Part shown: piece by piece, positions 54,253-64,000 of the stretch
How the letters are laid out: the number at the start of each line of letters is the position of its first letter
How positions within the stretch are numbered: the first letter of the stretch is position 1
Source of the DNA: Lindgomyces ingoldianus
Taxonomy: Eukaryota > Ascomycota > Dothideomycetes > Pleosporales > Lindgomycetaceae
Length of the DNA: 64,000 bases
Reading direction: 5' to 3'
NCBI RefSeq assembly: GCF_010093535.1
Contig: NW_022985163.1
Span: forward strand, 582,666 to 646,665
Notes under the pieces: model-generated
Told to the model about the DNA's origin: nothing
Seen by the model: the letters and a program-made list of their open reading frames with translations, nothing else
Database searches by the model: none
Program-made: the position numbers and the translations under genes

Positions 54253-55404
54253 ATGTCAAATACCACCCACACCACTGCTCCTATTCCCCTCAAATACCAA
54301 GAAGTACCCCCTACAACTGCCGACCTCGACTATGCAGATCTCATTACCCTCGACCTATCTCTTTTCAACACACTCAAAGGGAAACACCAGCTCGCAACCC
54401 AACTCAAAACCGCCATCAGCACGCTCGGCTTCTTCTACGTTACAAACTTCGGACTCCCCCCCACAAAAATCGATGAGCAATTTGGAATCGCGCAATCTCT
54501 ATTCAACATGCCCGCAGATGAGAAAATGAAATTCCGCGTCGATGCAAAGAAGCAAGGGTTCTTCGGGTACAAACCGGCCGGCTCACGTCCCGCTAAATTC
54601 GGACTTCGAGATAATCTAGAACTGTTTGATGATCCGAAATATTCTGATCCCTATAAGGCCACCGAACGTCCGGCAGCACTGGAGAATAAGAGAAAGGAGT
54701 GTGAGGAATTTGGACGACATATGCATTTTCACGTCCTATACCGTCTCCTTTATCTGTGTGGAATTATTATGGAACTCCCAACCCCATCAGCACTCTGGGA
54801 CTTGCGTAATTATGATGAAGAAAGCCAGTGCCACTTACGGTATATGTTGTATCACCCTCGAACGCCTGCCGAGCTGGAAATCATGGAGAAGAACAAGCTA
54901 GAGGAGAATGTATACGGCCATACCGATTTCGGGTCGCTTACTTTGTTGATGCGGCAACCGGTTGCGGGACTACAGGTTAGGGTTGAGGACGCAAATGGAG
55001 AGAAGAAGTGGAAGTGGGTGAGGCCGGTAGAGAACAGCTTAACGGTGAATGTCGCCGACACGTTGAGTTTTCTAACGGGCGGGTACCTCAAATCTACTGT
55101 CCATCGTGTCGTGCTCCCTCCTTCGGACCAACGCCATGTTCCCCGCTATGGGGTTATCTATTTCTCGGGTCCGAATGACAATACGCTTCTCCGGCCTATC
55201 GAGAGTCCAGTGCTGAAGAGAATCTTGGGCGAAAAACCAAGGGAGGGGGAGAATGTAGGGTTGCAAGGGAGGGACTTGCCTCCGGATACGACGACGGCTG
55301 GGGAATGGGTTCGAGTCAGGTTCGGCAGTATCGATAAAAATTATCAGACGAATAAAGATAATGCGGTAGAGATTGGAAATCGGAGTGTGAAGGCTTATGC
55401 TTAA
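54253..55404 (+). CDS. 2-oxoglutarate/Fe(II)-dependent oxygenase
   Basis: A single exon of 383 residues. The N-terminal non-haem dioxygenase domain (ADLITLDLSLF, ISTLGFFYVTNFGLP, FNMPADEKMKF) precedes the catalytic core. The iron facial triad is visible: GHTDFGSLTLL (His223, Asp225) and KSTVHRVVLPP (His284). The 2-oxoglutarate arginine lies in PRYGVIYFSGP. This is the isopenicillin-N-synthase-like subfamily, cytosolic, oxidising small molecules; the substrate is unknown. No biosynthetic cluster partner is nearby. Confidence 0.92.
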   Translation: MSNTTHTTAPIPLKYQEVPPTTADLDYADLITLDLSLFNTLKGKHQLATQLKTAISTLGFFYVTNFGLPPTKIDEQFGIAQSLFNMPADEKMKFRVDAKKQGFFGYKPAGSRPAKFGLRDNLELFDDPKYSDPYKATERPAALENKRKECEEFGRHMHFHVLYRLLYLCGIIMELPTPSALWDLRNYDEESQCHLRYMLYHPRTPAELEIMEKNKLEENVYGHTDFGSLTLLMRQPVAGLQVRVEDANGEKKWKWVRPVENSLTVNVADTLSFLTGGYLKSTVHRVVLPPSDQRHVPRYGVIYFSGPNDNTLLRPIESPVLKRILGEKPREGENVGLQGRDLPPDTTTAGEWVRVRFGSIDKNYQTNKDNAVEIGNRSVKAYA

Positions 55405-57739
55405 GATGAGGGGAAGAGGGGATTAGACAGTGGTTATGAACCCCGTTTGGAATCACCATAGCTTATTCTTCGGACTAAGCGGCAAACCCATATATTTATA
55501 CCTGTTAGAGCCGTCTGGAGGTAATTAGTATGTCCTCCGATACTCATTTCAACCATGACGTCAAGGTCAAGTCACCTTATCATGTAGTGCGCTCTTGGAC
55601 AGTGTACTCGATGTTATGGATATCAAAACCTAGATATGGACACCCCCGGCATGAATGCTCACAGATCTGCGATACACACTAACGAAACGGTGTAACCAAC
55701 GTAGTCCCAGCTCTAGAGCTAAATTTCCACCTTAGAACAGACTGGAAAATTGCAGAGATCCTGTCCATGATAAGACTGAAGCAGTCTCTAAAAAAAAAAG
55801 AATAAGATGACCTAATGGCCAACAAGAGCGCGGAGAAAACATAATGGCAATAGTGGGCATGGGGCGATTCGACTCAGTTTTCCATTCACGGGTCAGCTAG
55901 CATTCGCAAGCCAAGGGGCATAAAAACACCCCTATCCTCCTGAGGATTCTACATAAACACAACATGAGCTTAAAGGTAGTCCTAGCCTATCTTGGTTAAT
56001 AAAGGTTGAGATGGTTGTTTAACGTATCTCTCTGGACCAAAAAAAAACCCGATGACCCGACGAATGGCTGAAGCCGAAAGACCTAGGACCAAGATACTCT
56101 GCGGCGCTGGCATATGGTTTCCAAAGATCGGGGGTGCAAGGCGCTCTCTGGGCCAGCCTAAGGCTTTTGGTCGAAGCAGTAGCTTGACGAGTTAGGTCGC
56201 TAGCTGGACTAGAATCGTTTTCTCTAGAGGAAGGGCACATAAACACTTAATCCCGCCGAGGTTAAGACGTCTCTCCTTGCACACGCGAAAAGCCAACTCT
56301 CCGTCATTCTCGAATGCGCTCTAAGATAACAATGTTGGAAAAGGTCACGATATGTTCCTCTGCTCCTTCCATTGGGAATTCAAACTTTCCTTCAACTACT
56401 ATATGGTCAGAGCAAGAGAGCACTAAAGTAGCGGCACTATGGACCTATAGAATCTACTTCTTTTCTCTTAGAATAAGAAAGCAACCTGACTGTTTCATTC
56501 CCGAAAGAAAATTCTCAGTTCTTTTGACAACTAAAAATTCCACTGACAAGGCCGCATACCACTTCTGAGCGCTGCTGGATATATCAATACTCACGGACAG
56601 CATTGATGACCACTTCTCCACACTCAACCGATTGAAAGCAAAGATATAGTAATTTCAACTTCCGGCAGGACTAAACAGTATACCGGAGCTCCTCACACCC
56701 TTTCCTTTCTCTCCGGACCGGGGAATAAAAATAATCTCTGCCTCTAATGAGATAAATACAGTGAACTGATTGGCAAATGAATCGTGGGGTATTCACTTCA
56801 GATTCGCCATTGAGGATGTATTCTCACAATAGCCCTTCACTCGTCTCAAGGAAAGACATCAGCCTGCACGCAAGCTGAATTATGAAGCGTACTTACCTCA
56901 TGCCGCCCGGCTGAGAGATCCTAGAGCCAAAACTTCAAGCTAAGGATATTGAACCGGATCTTTTGACTGCGAGGCTGTTTGGTAATGCGGTTTAGTACTA
57001 TAGCAGTCACGGCCTGTCGGATATTTATATGATGGCTAATACCTACAGGTATCTGGCCTACGACAACGTTGACCTTTTTGCTCAGACATATTTCAACGTA
57101 TTGGACTATTTGGATAGGAAGTAGAATATGAAGTGAAAGAGAAAATGGAAGATTTACGTGTATCAAGTTATCTCACTCTTGCAAATACTACCCAGAGGAA
57201 ACGAGAAGGCAGAGTCGCCTTCCAAGGCGCAGAAATTGCGTTCAACTAGCACTTTCGTACATCTTGCGTCAAGCTATCACAGATTTGTTTTCTGAAGAGG
57301 CAAGTGCACGGCTCTACAACTAAAAGGAAATTCCGACTTCGTATGATCCGGGTTTGGTTGAGTACATCCGACATAATGTGACAAGCAATAGGAGCCATGG
57401 TATTCAGACAGACACCAATCCCCTTAATACAACATATCATATGTGCCAGAGGGTTCGATGGAACTACTACACAATAGCCACGGGATGCTGTCCGCAGCAG
57501 GCTAGCGTTTTCATTTGGTACATAAACAGGGATGCCTGTATATGTGCACCTAATTGATAGAAACAAGGGATGTTCCCTTCTAAGAGGATGCAGATTCCGG
57601 ATACAGTTAGAATACTTGCCAGTGTCTTGATGAGAATGTTGATATGCAGCATAATCTCGCTTATGGTGGCAATCTAAGTCCACTGCATTCATCTTTTTCT
57701 GATCGATGAGGCTCCCTCAATACAATATTAAAGTGCAAT
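55405..57739. other. Long gap, no gene seen
   Basis: About 2.3 kb, A/T-leaning, between convergent genes. Short frames only (for example 56314-56568 plus, 57246-57692 minus), none with motifs. No tRNA-like cloverleaf was recognised by eye. It could hold noncoding RNA or decayed repeats that I cannot identify. Confidence 0.5.
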
Positions 57740-59042
57740 TCACCTCTTCTTTGTCTTACCCCCAACCCTAATATCCTTCAGACTCTTCGCTTCCTTCCCC
57801 TCCTTAGCATTCTCCTCTGGTTTCTTCACCTCATCCATACCTCTTGTAATCAACCTCGGCAAAAACTTCCCAACCCTCTGCTGATAAACCTTATACTCCG
57901 GATACTTTCTCGTCGAGATCCACTCCGTAAACCAGGTGCTTGCCTGGAAAAGCAAAAGATACCCCATAGCGCCCGCAAACGTCCAATTCATATACGTAAA
58001 CGTCTCGCAACAACACCACTGATACAAGCACACCCACACGGCCTGCTCGGCCGCAAAATTCGGGTGTCGAGACCACGCAAAGAGGCCGGTTGTGTTGAAA
58101 CCTCGGTCGAGCTGCTCGCGGGTGAATTTTTGGTCTTTGGGGAGTTTAGCGGTGGCACGGTATTTAGTGCGTGCAAGGTAGAAGGTCCATTGTTGCTGGT
58201 CAGCGAAGAATTCGACGAGCACGAGGAAGAACATTAGGCGGGAGAAGAGATTGTCGTAGGTGGACATGGTGTCCGGGGTGAGGCGGGAGGTGAGGAGGAG
58301 GATGTAGGTTGGGGATGTGATGGCGAATAGCAGGAGCTAGATTACGCAACGCATCGTTAGACAATCTTCTGTTCTGTTATGCGAGTGGGTGGATTAAGAT
58401 GGGACTTACGCATTGTCCTAGAGAAATGAATCCAATGTTAAAGATGAACATCCAAGTAGGCCCGGCGTAGTTCTTAACGTACTCCCATCTATAATCTTCC
58501 GAGCCAACGGAATACCCGCCTTTGCGCCAGTAATTGAACGTCAACCTTGCTCCCCACAGTATTGAAACTGCCATAACGTGATCTAGCCTCTGCGAACGGA
58601 GCCCCACAAGGTGTGCCCACAATGCATAGTGGCAATTATACACCACGGGGATGATGCTCCATAACCTATCTACCTGCGAGTAGTTCCTGTTGGCCTCGGA
58701 AACGATCAACACAACTCCAGCTAGAAACAGTGAGAATGCGAGCGCCGTTATCAGCGGATTTGTCGACGTATACAGCTCTCTCAGTGCACCGAGGTCGTTG
58801 ATGCGGTCGAAAATTTGCTGGGGCAGTGCGTAGAGCTGCGGGAGGAATGGCGAGACAGTTTTCGTGAAATCGGCGCACTCGGGCAGGGTCTTGAGAACGG
58901 GGACCGCTAGCTCCAGATCGGGAACGTGCATTCTGGATGTTGGTGGGTTTCTGAGGCTGTCGTGGGTTTCCCGGGACCTCCCTAAATACGATGCGTAAAT
59001 AGTGGCGGCTGGGTCAGGGTGAACGACGGTGGCGGTCGTCAT
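57740..59042 (-). CDS. DUF1295 / steroid 5-alpha-reductase-like membrane protein
   Basis: Two exons on the minus strand, 59042..58410 and 58336..57740 (intron GTAAGT...CTAG), give 409 residues. A 75-residue polar N-terminus leads to several membrane helices: ITALAFSLFLAGVVLIVS, MFIFNIGFISLGQCLLLFAI (across the splice) and RLMFFLVLVEFFADQQQWTF. Motifs of the family are DRLWSIIPVVYNCHYALW, LTFNYWRKGGY, EDYRWEYV and the C-terminal FAWSRHPNFAAEQ, which in relatives binds NADPH and sits in the membrane. The tail is Lys-rich (GGKTKKR), like an ER-retention signal. Relatives reduce steroid or long-chain lipid double bonds in the ER; the substrate here is not known. It is divergent from the topoisomerase gene, 163 bp apart. 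Confidence 0.9.
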
Positions 59043-59205
59043 GACTTCATTGGTTACGCCGGCGATCGGTCGCTTAATTCATCGTCGACATTACATAATT
59101 TAGCATCGTACGCGCCTGCCTCGACCTAAACGCGTCTTCACATGATTGCCACTCTTGATTGACTTCGTAACCTCTCTCCATGGATTGTATTGTAGACCAA
59201 TTGTA

Positions 59206-61473
59206 ATGGGGCGAATTTTATGTGTAGCAGAGAAACCCTCGATAGCAAAGGCGGTAGCTAATCATCTCAGCGGCGGTGCCCGAGCCGTAAGTCTCTTCCC
59301 TTCTAAACAAAATGTAGAAGAGTAGGATATCTGGCTGATAATAACAGCAGAGCGACGTCCGTGGCATTACATGGCTAAAGAATTATAAATTCGATTACAC
59401 ATTTCAGCGCTGGGGACAAAGTAGTGTCACATTCACATCTGTGGCAGGGCATATTCAGCAGTCGGATTTCCATGAACGGTACCGGAAATGGATGTCCTGC
59501 AACCCTGTGGAATTGTTTGAGGCTCCGGTAGTTACCTTTGTTGCAGATGTGAGCTATTCATCTCATTGATCGACTATTTGGAGTATCTAGCTGACACAAA
59601 ACAGGACAAAAAGGTCATTGCGAAGAACATCGAGTCAGAGGCACGATATGCTCAAGTCCTCTTCATCTGGACCGATTGTGACCGCGAGGGGGAGCACATT
59701 GGGACAGAAATACGCGACATTGCTTTAAAGGCCAACCCGCGGATGCAAGTATTCAGAGCACGATTCAGCAATATCGAGAGAGCGTTTGTACCCTGCATTG
59801 TCTCTAATCAGACATGGTCTAAATTTGTTGCAGACACATTATCAATGCTGCAGGGAATCCTATTCAGCTGGACGACCGGCAAGCCAATGCCGTCTCTGCC
59901 CGAATCGAGCTTGACCTACGCCTGGGTGCGGCCTTCACTCGGATGCAGACTCTAGCGCTTCAGAATATGATCCCACAGCAAAATCCAGATCAAAAGAAGG
60001 TCATCAGCTACGGTTCCTGCCAATTTCCCACACTCGGCTTCGTGGTCGATCGATATCTTCGTGTACGTAATTTCGTACCTGAGCCGTTCTGGTACATCAG
60101 AGTCGATCATAAGAAGGACAACATTGATGTCAAATTCTCATGGGCTAGAGGCCATCTATTTGACAGAATGGCAGTAACGATCATCTTCGAGAAATGTCTG
60201 ATTGCAAAGACAGCGAAGGTGATCAAGATGTTGAAGAAGCCAACGAAGAAATGGAAACCCCTACCTCTGACGACTGTGGAGCTGCAGAAAATGGGAAGTC
60301 GCTTCCTCAGGATGACTAGTCAAGATGTCATGAATATCGCCGAGAAATTATACACCAAAGGCTTCATCAGCTACCCACGCACTGAGACCGATCAATTTGA
60401 TCGCGGAATGGATTTAAGAAGGCTTGTCGAAAGGCAGCAACAGGACAATAACTGGGGCCCTTTTGCCCAAAGGCTCATGAACGGTGGCTTCAATCAGCCT
60501 CGCAGTGGGCGAAATGACGACAAAGCACATCCACCAATTCACCCAGTCAACTATGTCGCCCCGAATGCTCTGAGCGAGAACGAGAAAAGAGTATACGAAT
60601 TCGTCGTCCGCCGCTTTCTCGCTTGTTGCTCCGAGGATGCCGTGGGCGAGTCAACTGACGTGGAAATCGACTACGGAGACGAAGTATTTCGAACACATGG
60701 CCTGATCGTCTTGGAACGGAACTATTTAGAAGTCTATCCTTATGATCGATGGGAGAGCAGCCAACAATTGCCCCAATATACTGTTGGCGAAACTTTCGAG
60801 CCGACTGAAGCGACAATGGTAGATGGCAACACTGCTCCTCCCAGCTACTTAACCGAACCCGAGCTCATCGCGCTCATGGACGCGAATGGCATCGGCACGG
60901 ATGCTACGATGGCAGAGCACATTGCAAAGATAAAAGAGCGGGAATACGTGGTCGCTAGGCCAAAGGGAGGTGGTGCAGTTGTCAGAAATGCAAGAGGCAG
61001 AGGAGGCAGAGGAGGCAGAGGAGGCAGAGGAGGTCGCGGAAGAGGCAACCGAGGTGGTGCAGCAGCTCAGAATGGTGGGGGTGGTACTGGTGGAGTCCAA
61101 GAATTTATTCCGACCACACTTGGTGTTGCTCTCATTGAGGGTTATGACAACGTGGGTTTCGACACAAGTCTTAGCAAGCCCTTTCTACGCAAAGAGGTAA
61201 GTTCATTAGTGGCGGCTTGATATGGCGACATAAACTTATATTCGGCAGATGGAGGTCCAAATGAAAGCAATTTGCGAGGGCCGAAGTACGCGGAACGACG
61301 TGGTGCACCAGAATTTGGAGCAGTACAGAGCCGTGTTTCAACGCACAACAGCGCAGATCAATGTACTCAAAGCCGTATGTTCCGCGGAGGCGAAATTCTA
61401 TTGAAGCGACTGCTAATATCGCACACGTATCTAGGCCATCAGAAAATACGTCGTTGAAGCGAATCACGGCTGA
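59206..61473 (+). CDS. TOP3: DNA topoisomerase III (type IA)
   Basis: Six exons, 59206..59286, 59351..59548, 59605..59783, 59834..61196, 61249..61374 and 61435..61473, give 661 residues, close to yeast Top3 (656). The Toprim domain starts MGRILCVAEKPSIAKAVANH and carries FIWTDCDREGEHIG (acidic metal ligands). The active-site tyrosine is Tyr333 in KGFISYPRTETDQF. The third intron uses GTTTGT as donor, required to give NIERAHIINAAGNP. Residues about 530-560 form a Gly/Arg-rich tract (RGG repeats), then VALIEGYDNVGF. Top3 cuts single DNA strands and, with the RecQ helicase and Rmi1, dissolves recombination intermediates in the nucleus. Confidence 0.95.
60990..61050 (+). repeat. Purine-rich GGCAGAGGA repeat within TOP3
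   Basis: Several tandem copies of a 9-nt unit (ggcagagga) encode the RGG tract of topoisomerase III. Such tracts are length-variable and can bind nucleic acid. Confidence 0.8.
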
Positions 61474-62601
61474 GGCATTTTACACGAGGCGCGCAGTTAG
61501 CGATATGGATGGTAATTGCTTAGACGGCTGCGGGAGATGTCCTGCAGTTATGCACCACGTGTTTTTGCGGGGTTTTGTCGTTTGTTGCTTTTGCTCTCTC
61601 GGCATGCGAATCGACAGGAGCAGCAGGCACAGTCGCATCATCAGGTCAGCGGCTTTTCCTCACTCGGTACCTGTCAGCGCTACAGGTACCTTTCTGTCTC
61701 ACGCGGGTTGTAGATAGTCGCGGAGCGATTTCGGAGAGAGGAAGACCACCGCGCGAGCGACAAGGCCAATCGTGTTGAGGCTGTGAAGGGGTGGTGATAT
61801 GGTTGGAGCACCTGATATGGAGCTTCGGAAGGGAACGGAGACGAGGCTGGCTCACGACGGCATCAATGACCGCGAGACAGTGTGAAGGCAAGTTGGGACG
61901 AGCTGGCAACAGACTGATGAGGACAATGGTGACGATGACGCCCTCGGACAGGCGCCCCTAGCGAGATAGAGACAGGGCAGAACGACCGTGATTATGGCAT
62001 AATGGGACTATTGAGCGGCAATCTGATGTGATAGACTGAACGAGTGTTGCTCGTTCCGGCACGCTGTGGCTTGCAATCTTGGTCATCTGCCAGCCGCAGC
62101 CAATCAGCGCGCGATGCCGCTCGGCCGCAGCTTGCCTCACGGCGTCCGTCCCTTGGGTCGGCGGAGGTGGTCACTACCAAGCTTATCGTCAGTCAGTCAG
62201 TCATATATATACACACGCACGAAGAACCCGCACTCAACACCACGAAACAGTCATCGCACCGATACAGCCAACTTGTAACCACGCATACTTGCCTAGCACC
62301 TATCGCATACTCGACGTCGCGCGCCCAACAGCCTCTCATCCAACTCCAGCTCCTGGTCGCTGATCCCCATCGCCGATCGCCTCGTTCCGACACGGTCAAG
62401 CTACTTCGCTGCAGCTTGCCCTCGACACCAGCTCCTGCGCGCCTGCCTTTCGCTCGTCTTCCAGACTCTTCCCGAGACAGCTGCGACTGTCTCCTCTTCC
62501 AAGTCTCCCGCGCTCCTGCCATCGGTCAGACAGCGCCCCTTCCTGCTTCACTTCCGTCAGCTGCTCGCTCCTTCCAACGCTCCCCCGAACCACCCGGCAA
62601 C
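61474..62601. other. Intergenic and long leader of the Stb3 gene
   Basis: About 1.1 kb. A CAGT-repeat and catatatatacacac TATA-like element lie at about 62190-62216. From there to 62601 the sequence is C/T-rich and A-poor on the plus strand, as in a long 5' leader. The frame upstream of the Stb3 ATG stays open to 62044 but contains no ATG. Confidence 0.55.
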
Positions 62602-63792
62602 ATGGCTTCTCCAGCCAGCAAGCCCGTTTCTAACCTCGCCGCTGCCTTCGCGGGCCAGTCCCCCTCTGCCAACATACCCATACCACGTGAGGGCGGACAT
62701 GTCTCCGCCCCTGACCGCCCTAACATGCTCCTGACCCCCCCGAATTCGATATCCCCGACCCTTCCACCCCACAAACACCGGCCTGGTATAGCAACAACGG
62801 TCGCTTCTCCTCCGCCTGTGCTGCTGGATTCTGACATCGACCTCCAGGATGCCGTCGAGCATGCCGCGGCGCAGGACCAACCCTCTGCGCTCTCCAGGGA
62901 GGCACTTGCCGCAGTGGAATCCTCCGGCCAGATCACTCCTGCTATGCTCGCGAAATACCATTTGCCTGGCATTCTCTCGAATGAAACCCCCCAAGCCATT
63001 CGCTTCGTGCTCCAAGCACTAAACGAGGAAGTGCCGGGGTTCTCTCGCATCCAGCCTGCGAAGGCGCGGAGGCTGGTCGTCGCCGCCCTGGAAAATCGCG
63101 CTGGAGGGGGTGTAAACGGCGAAATAGAATTTGAGAAGGTGGGGTGGGGCAAGTGGAAGTGTCGTCGGAAGGGACAACCGTCCCGAAACGTGCACGCTGT
63201 TCCAATAGGAGCGCATGGCCCCCCCCGTTCCGGCCCTTCTCCGCCTGCCAGCATGGACAGCGCTGGCGGGCTCCAGGTCCCCCGGAACACCTCACGGGAC
63301 CATCGAGATATGTACTCTACCAGCTGGGGAGCAGATTCGGCCATGAGCTCTCGCGATGAAGACATGGCCGAGGGAATGTCTCTGGACGGCTCTGAATCTG
63401 ACTCATCTGATATGGATCTGGAAGACGACCTTGACGATGACACGGATATGGAAGATATGTCCAACTTTAGGCCCGATGAACTCAGCCTCGACCACGGTAG
63501 CTATACCGAAATTCGCGACTACAACTACCTCTCCCGAACATCGGGGGCGCGGTTCCGCTCTGCTTCAGCGCAGGCAGCTGGCATCCCAATCGGGGCCGGC
63601 AAGAGCGACCAAGGCAAGATTATACGCGTTAATCAGAGCCTTGGTGGCTTTCCCTTCTCTTACGCATCCCATGTTAACATGGGCAACTTTCCTGCATCTT
63701 CTGGAGTTATGGGAACTGAGGACCAGGAGTCTAAAGAGCACGAGGCAGCTGCAGCCTTGCTCTCAATCATGGACTCCTCAGGCTCCGTGTAG
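62602..63792 (+). CDS. STB3: Sin3-binding protein Stb3
   Basis: A single exon of 396 residues starting MASPASKPVSNLAAAFAG; this is the first ATG in a frame that is open for another 186 codons upstream. Residues about 111-185 carry the conserved Stb3 domain: ITPAMLAKYHLPGIL, PQAIRFVLQALNEEVPGFS, AKARRLVVAALE and GEIEFEKVGWGKWKC. In yeast Stb3 binds the ribosomal RNA processing element in promoters of ribosome-biogenesis genes, interacts with the Sin3 deacetylase and is governed by TOR and Sch9 signalling. The C-terminal half is acidic and disordered (SDSSDMDLEDDLDDDTDMED) and ends in an alanine-rich HEAAAALLSIMDSSGSV, a likely helix. It is nuclear, predicted from the family. Confidence 0.92.
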   Translation: MASPASKPVSNLAAAFAGQSPSANIPIPREGGHVSAPDRPNMLLTPPNSISPTLPPHKHRPGIATTVASPPPVLLDSDIDLQDAVEHAAAQDQPSALSREALAAVESSGQITPAMLAKYHLPGILSNETPQAIRFVLQALNEEVPGFSRIQPAKARRLVVAALENRAGGGVNGEIEFEKVGWGKWKCRRKGQPSRNVHAVPIGAHGPPRSGPSPPASMDSAGGLQVPRNTSRDHRDMYSTSWGADSAMSSRDEDMAEGMSLDGSESDSSDMDLEDDLDDDTDMEDMSNFRPDELSLDHGSYTEIRDYNYLSRTSGARFRSASAQAAGIPIGAGKSDQGKIIRVNQSLGGFPFSYASHVNMGNFPASSGVMGTEDQESKEHEAAAALLSIMDSSGSV

Positions 63793-64000
63793 ATATATAC
63801 CATTTGGATCGGCGTTATTCTTTGTCGGTTGTTGTTTAGCTGGACTGGGATGTGAGCCGATATCATTAACAATATTCGGATATGAATAGCTCTGGATCAC
63901 CTGGGCTAGGATGGGTTGGTTTTATTGGTTTTTGTCATTGTCATACCCCCCCCCCACAACGACTGGGAAGATCCGTCAAGTGCTGATGCGATCCATTCAT
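63793..64000. other. 3' flank of Stb3
   Basis: 3' untranslated sequence with a poly-C run near 63947-63956. No gene. Confidence 0.6.

Noticed and set aside
62526..63464. A 312-codon open frame on the minus strand
   Set aside because: It lies antisense to the Stb3 gene, whose conserved domain is certain; the frame is Ser/Arg-rich and has no motif.
1..64000. CRISPR arrays, rRNA, tRNA genes and bacterial-type operons
   Set aside because: No direct repeat arrays with spacers, no B-box-like tRNA arm with a matching stem, and gene structure is plainly fungal.

Overview
The window is nuclear DNA of a filamentous ascomycete (Pezizomycotina). The evidence is short GT-AG introns (mostly 43-130 nt) inside protein-coding genes, two Zn2Cys6 regulators, an AA9 polysaccharide monooxygenase, a lactose-permease-type sugar transporter, a DUF7730 protein, and relics of ankyrin/NACHT genes. 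The overall gene style suits Leotiomycetes, but that placement is only an impression. No rRNA, tRNA or CRISPR array was seen.

Layout. 1-6 kb: the start of the splicing factor SF3b10 gene, divergent from a small coiled-coil protein; a multi-pass membrane protein; an alpha/beta hydrolase of epoxide-hydrolase type. 7-9.2 kb: two divergently transcribed paralogous membrane proteins of unknown function. 9.7-18.5 kb: a class III CoA-transferase, a divergent Zn2Cys6 regulator and an MFS sugar transporter, a plausible catabolic group. 20.5-23.1 kb: a vacuolar-type Ca2+/H+ exchanger. 23.6-26.6 kb: a metal-dependent amidohydrolase divergent from a second Zn2Cys6 regulator. 27.2-30.1 kb: a secreted CE4 deacetylase and a medium-chain reductase.

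30-53 kb is an accessory region. It holds a decayed ankyrin-type gene, a NACHT/ankyrin relic, a 920-bp hAT element with perfect 21-bp terminal inverted repeats, a DUF7730 gene, a decayed ankyrin gene, an AA9 monooxygenase, a 13-exon Hsp70-like ATPase, a single-pass surface protein, two proteins with N-terminal helical domains like those of fungal NLRs, and a secreted glycosidase-like gene broken by many stops. 54-64 kb returns to intact genes: a 2OG-Fe(II) oxygenase, a DUF1295 steroid-reductase-like membrane enzyme, DNA topoisomerase III and the Sin3-binding protein Stb3.

Exon structures were built by hand from reading frames, splice motifs and family motifs; exon joins are in each entry. Two neighbouring divergent genes (CoA-transferase and its regulator) both appear to need a GC-AG intron. 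No single undescribed system is proven. The best leads are the divergent membrane-protein pair, the NLR-related accessory island with its hAT element, and the regulator/CoA-transferase/transporter group.
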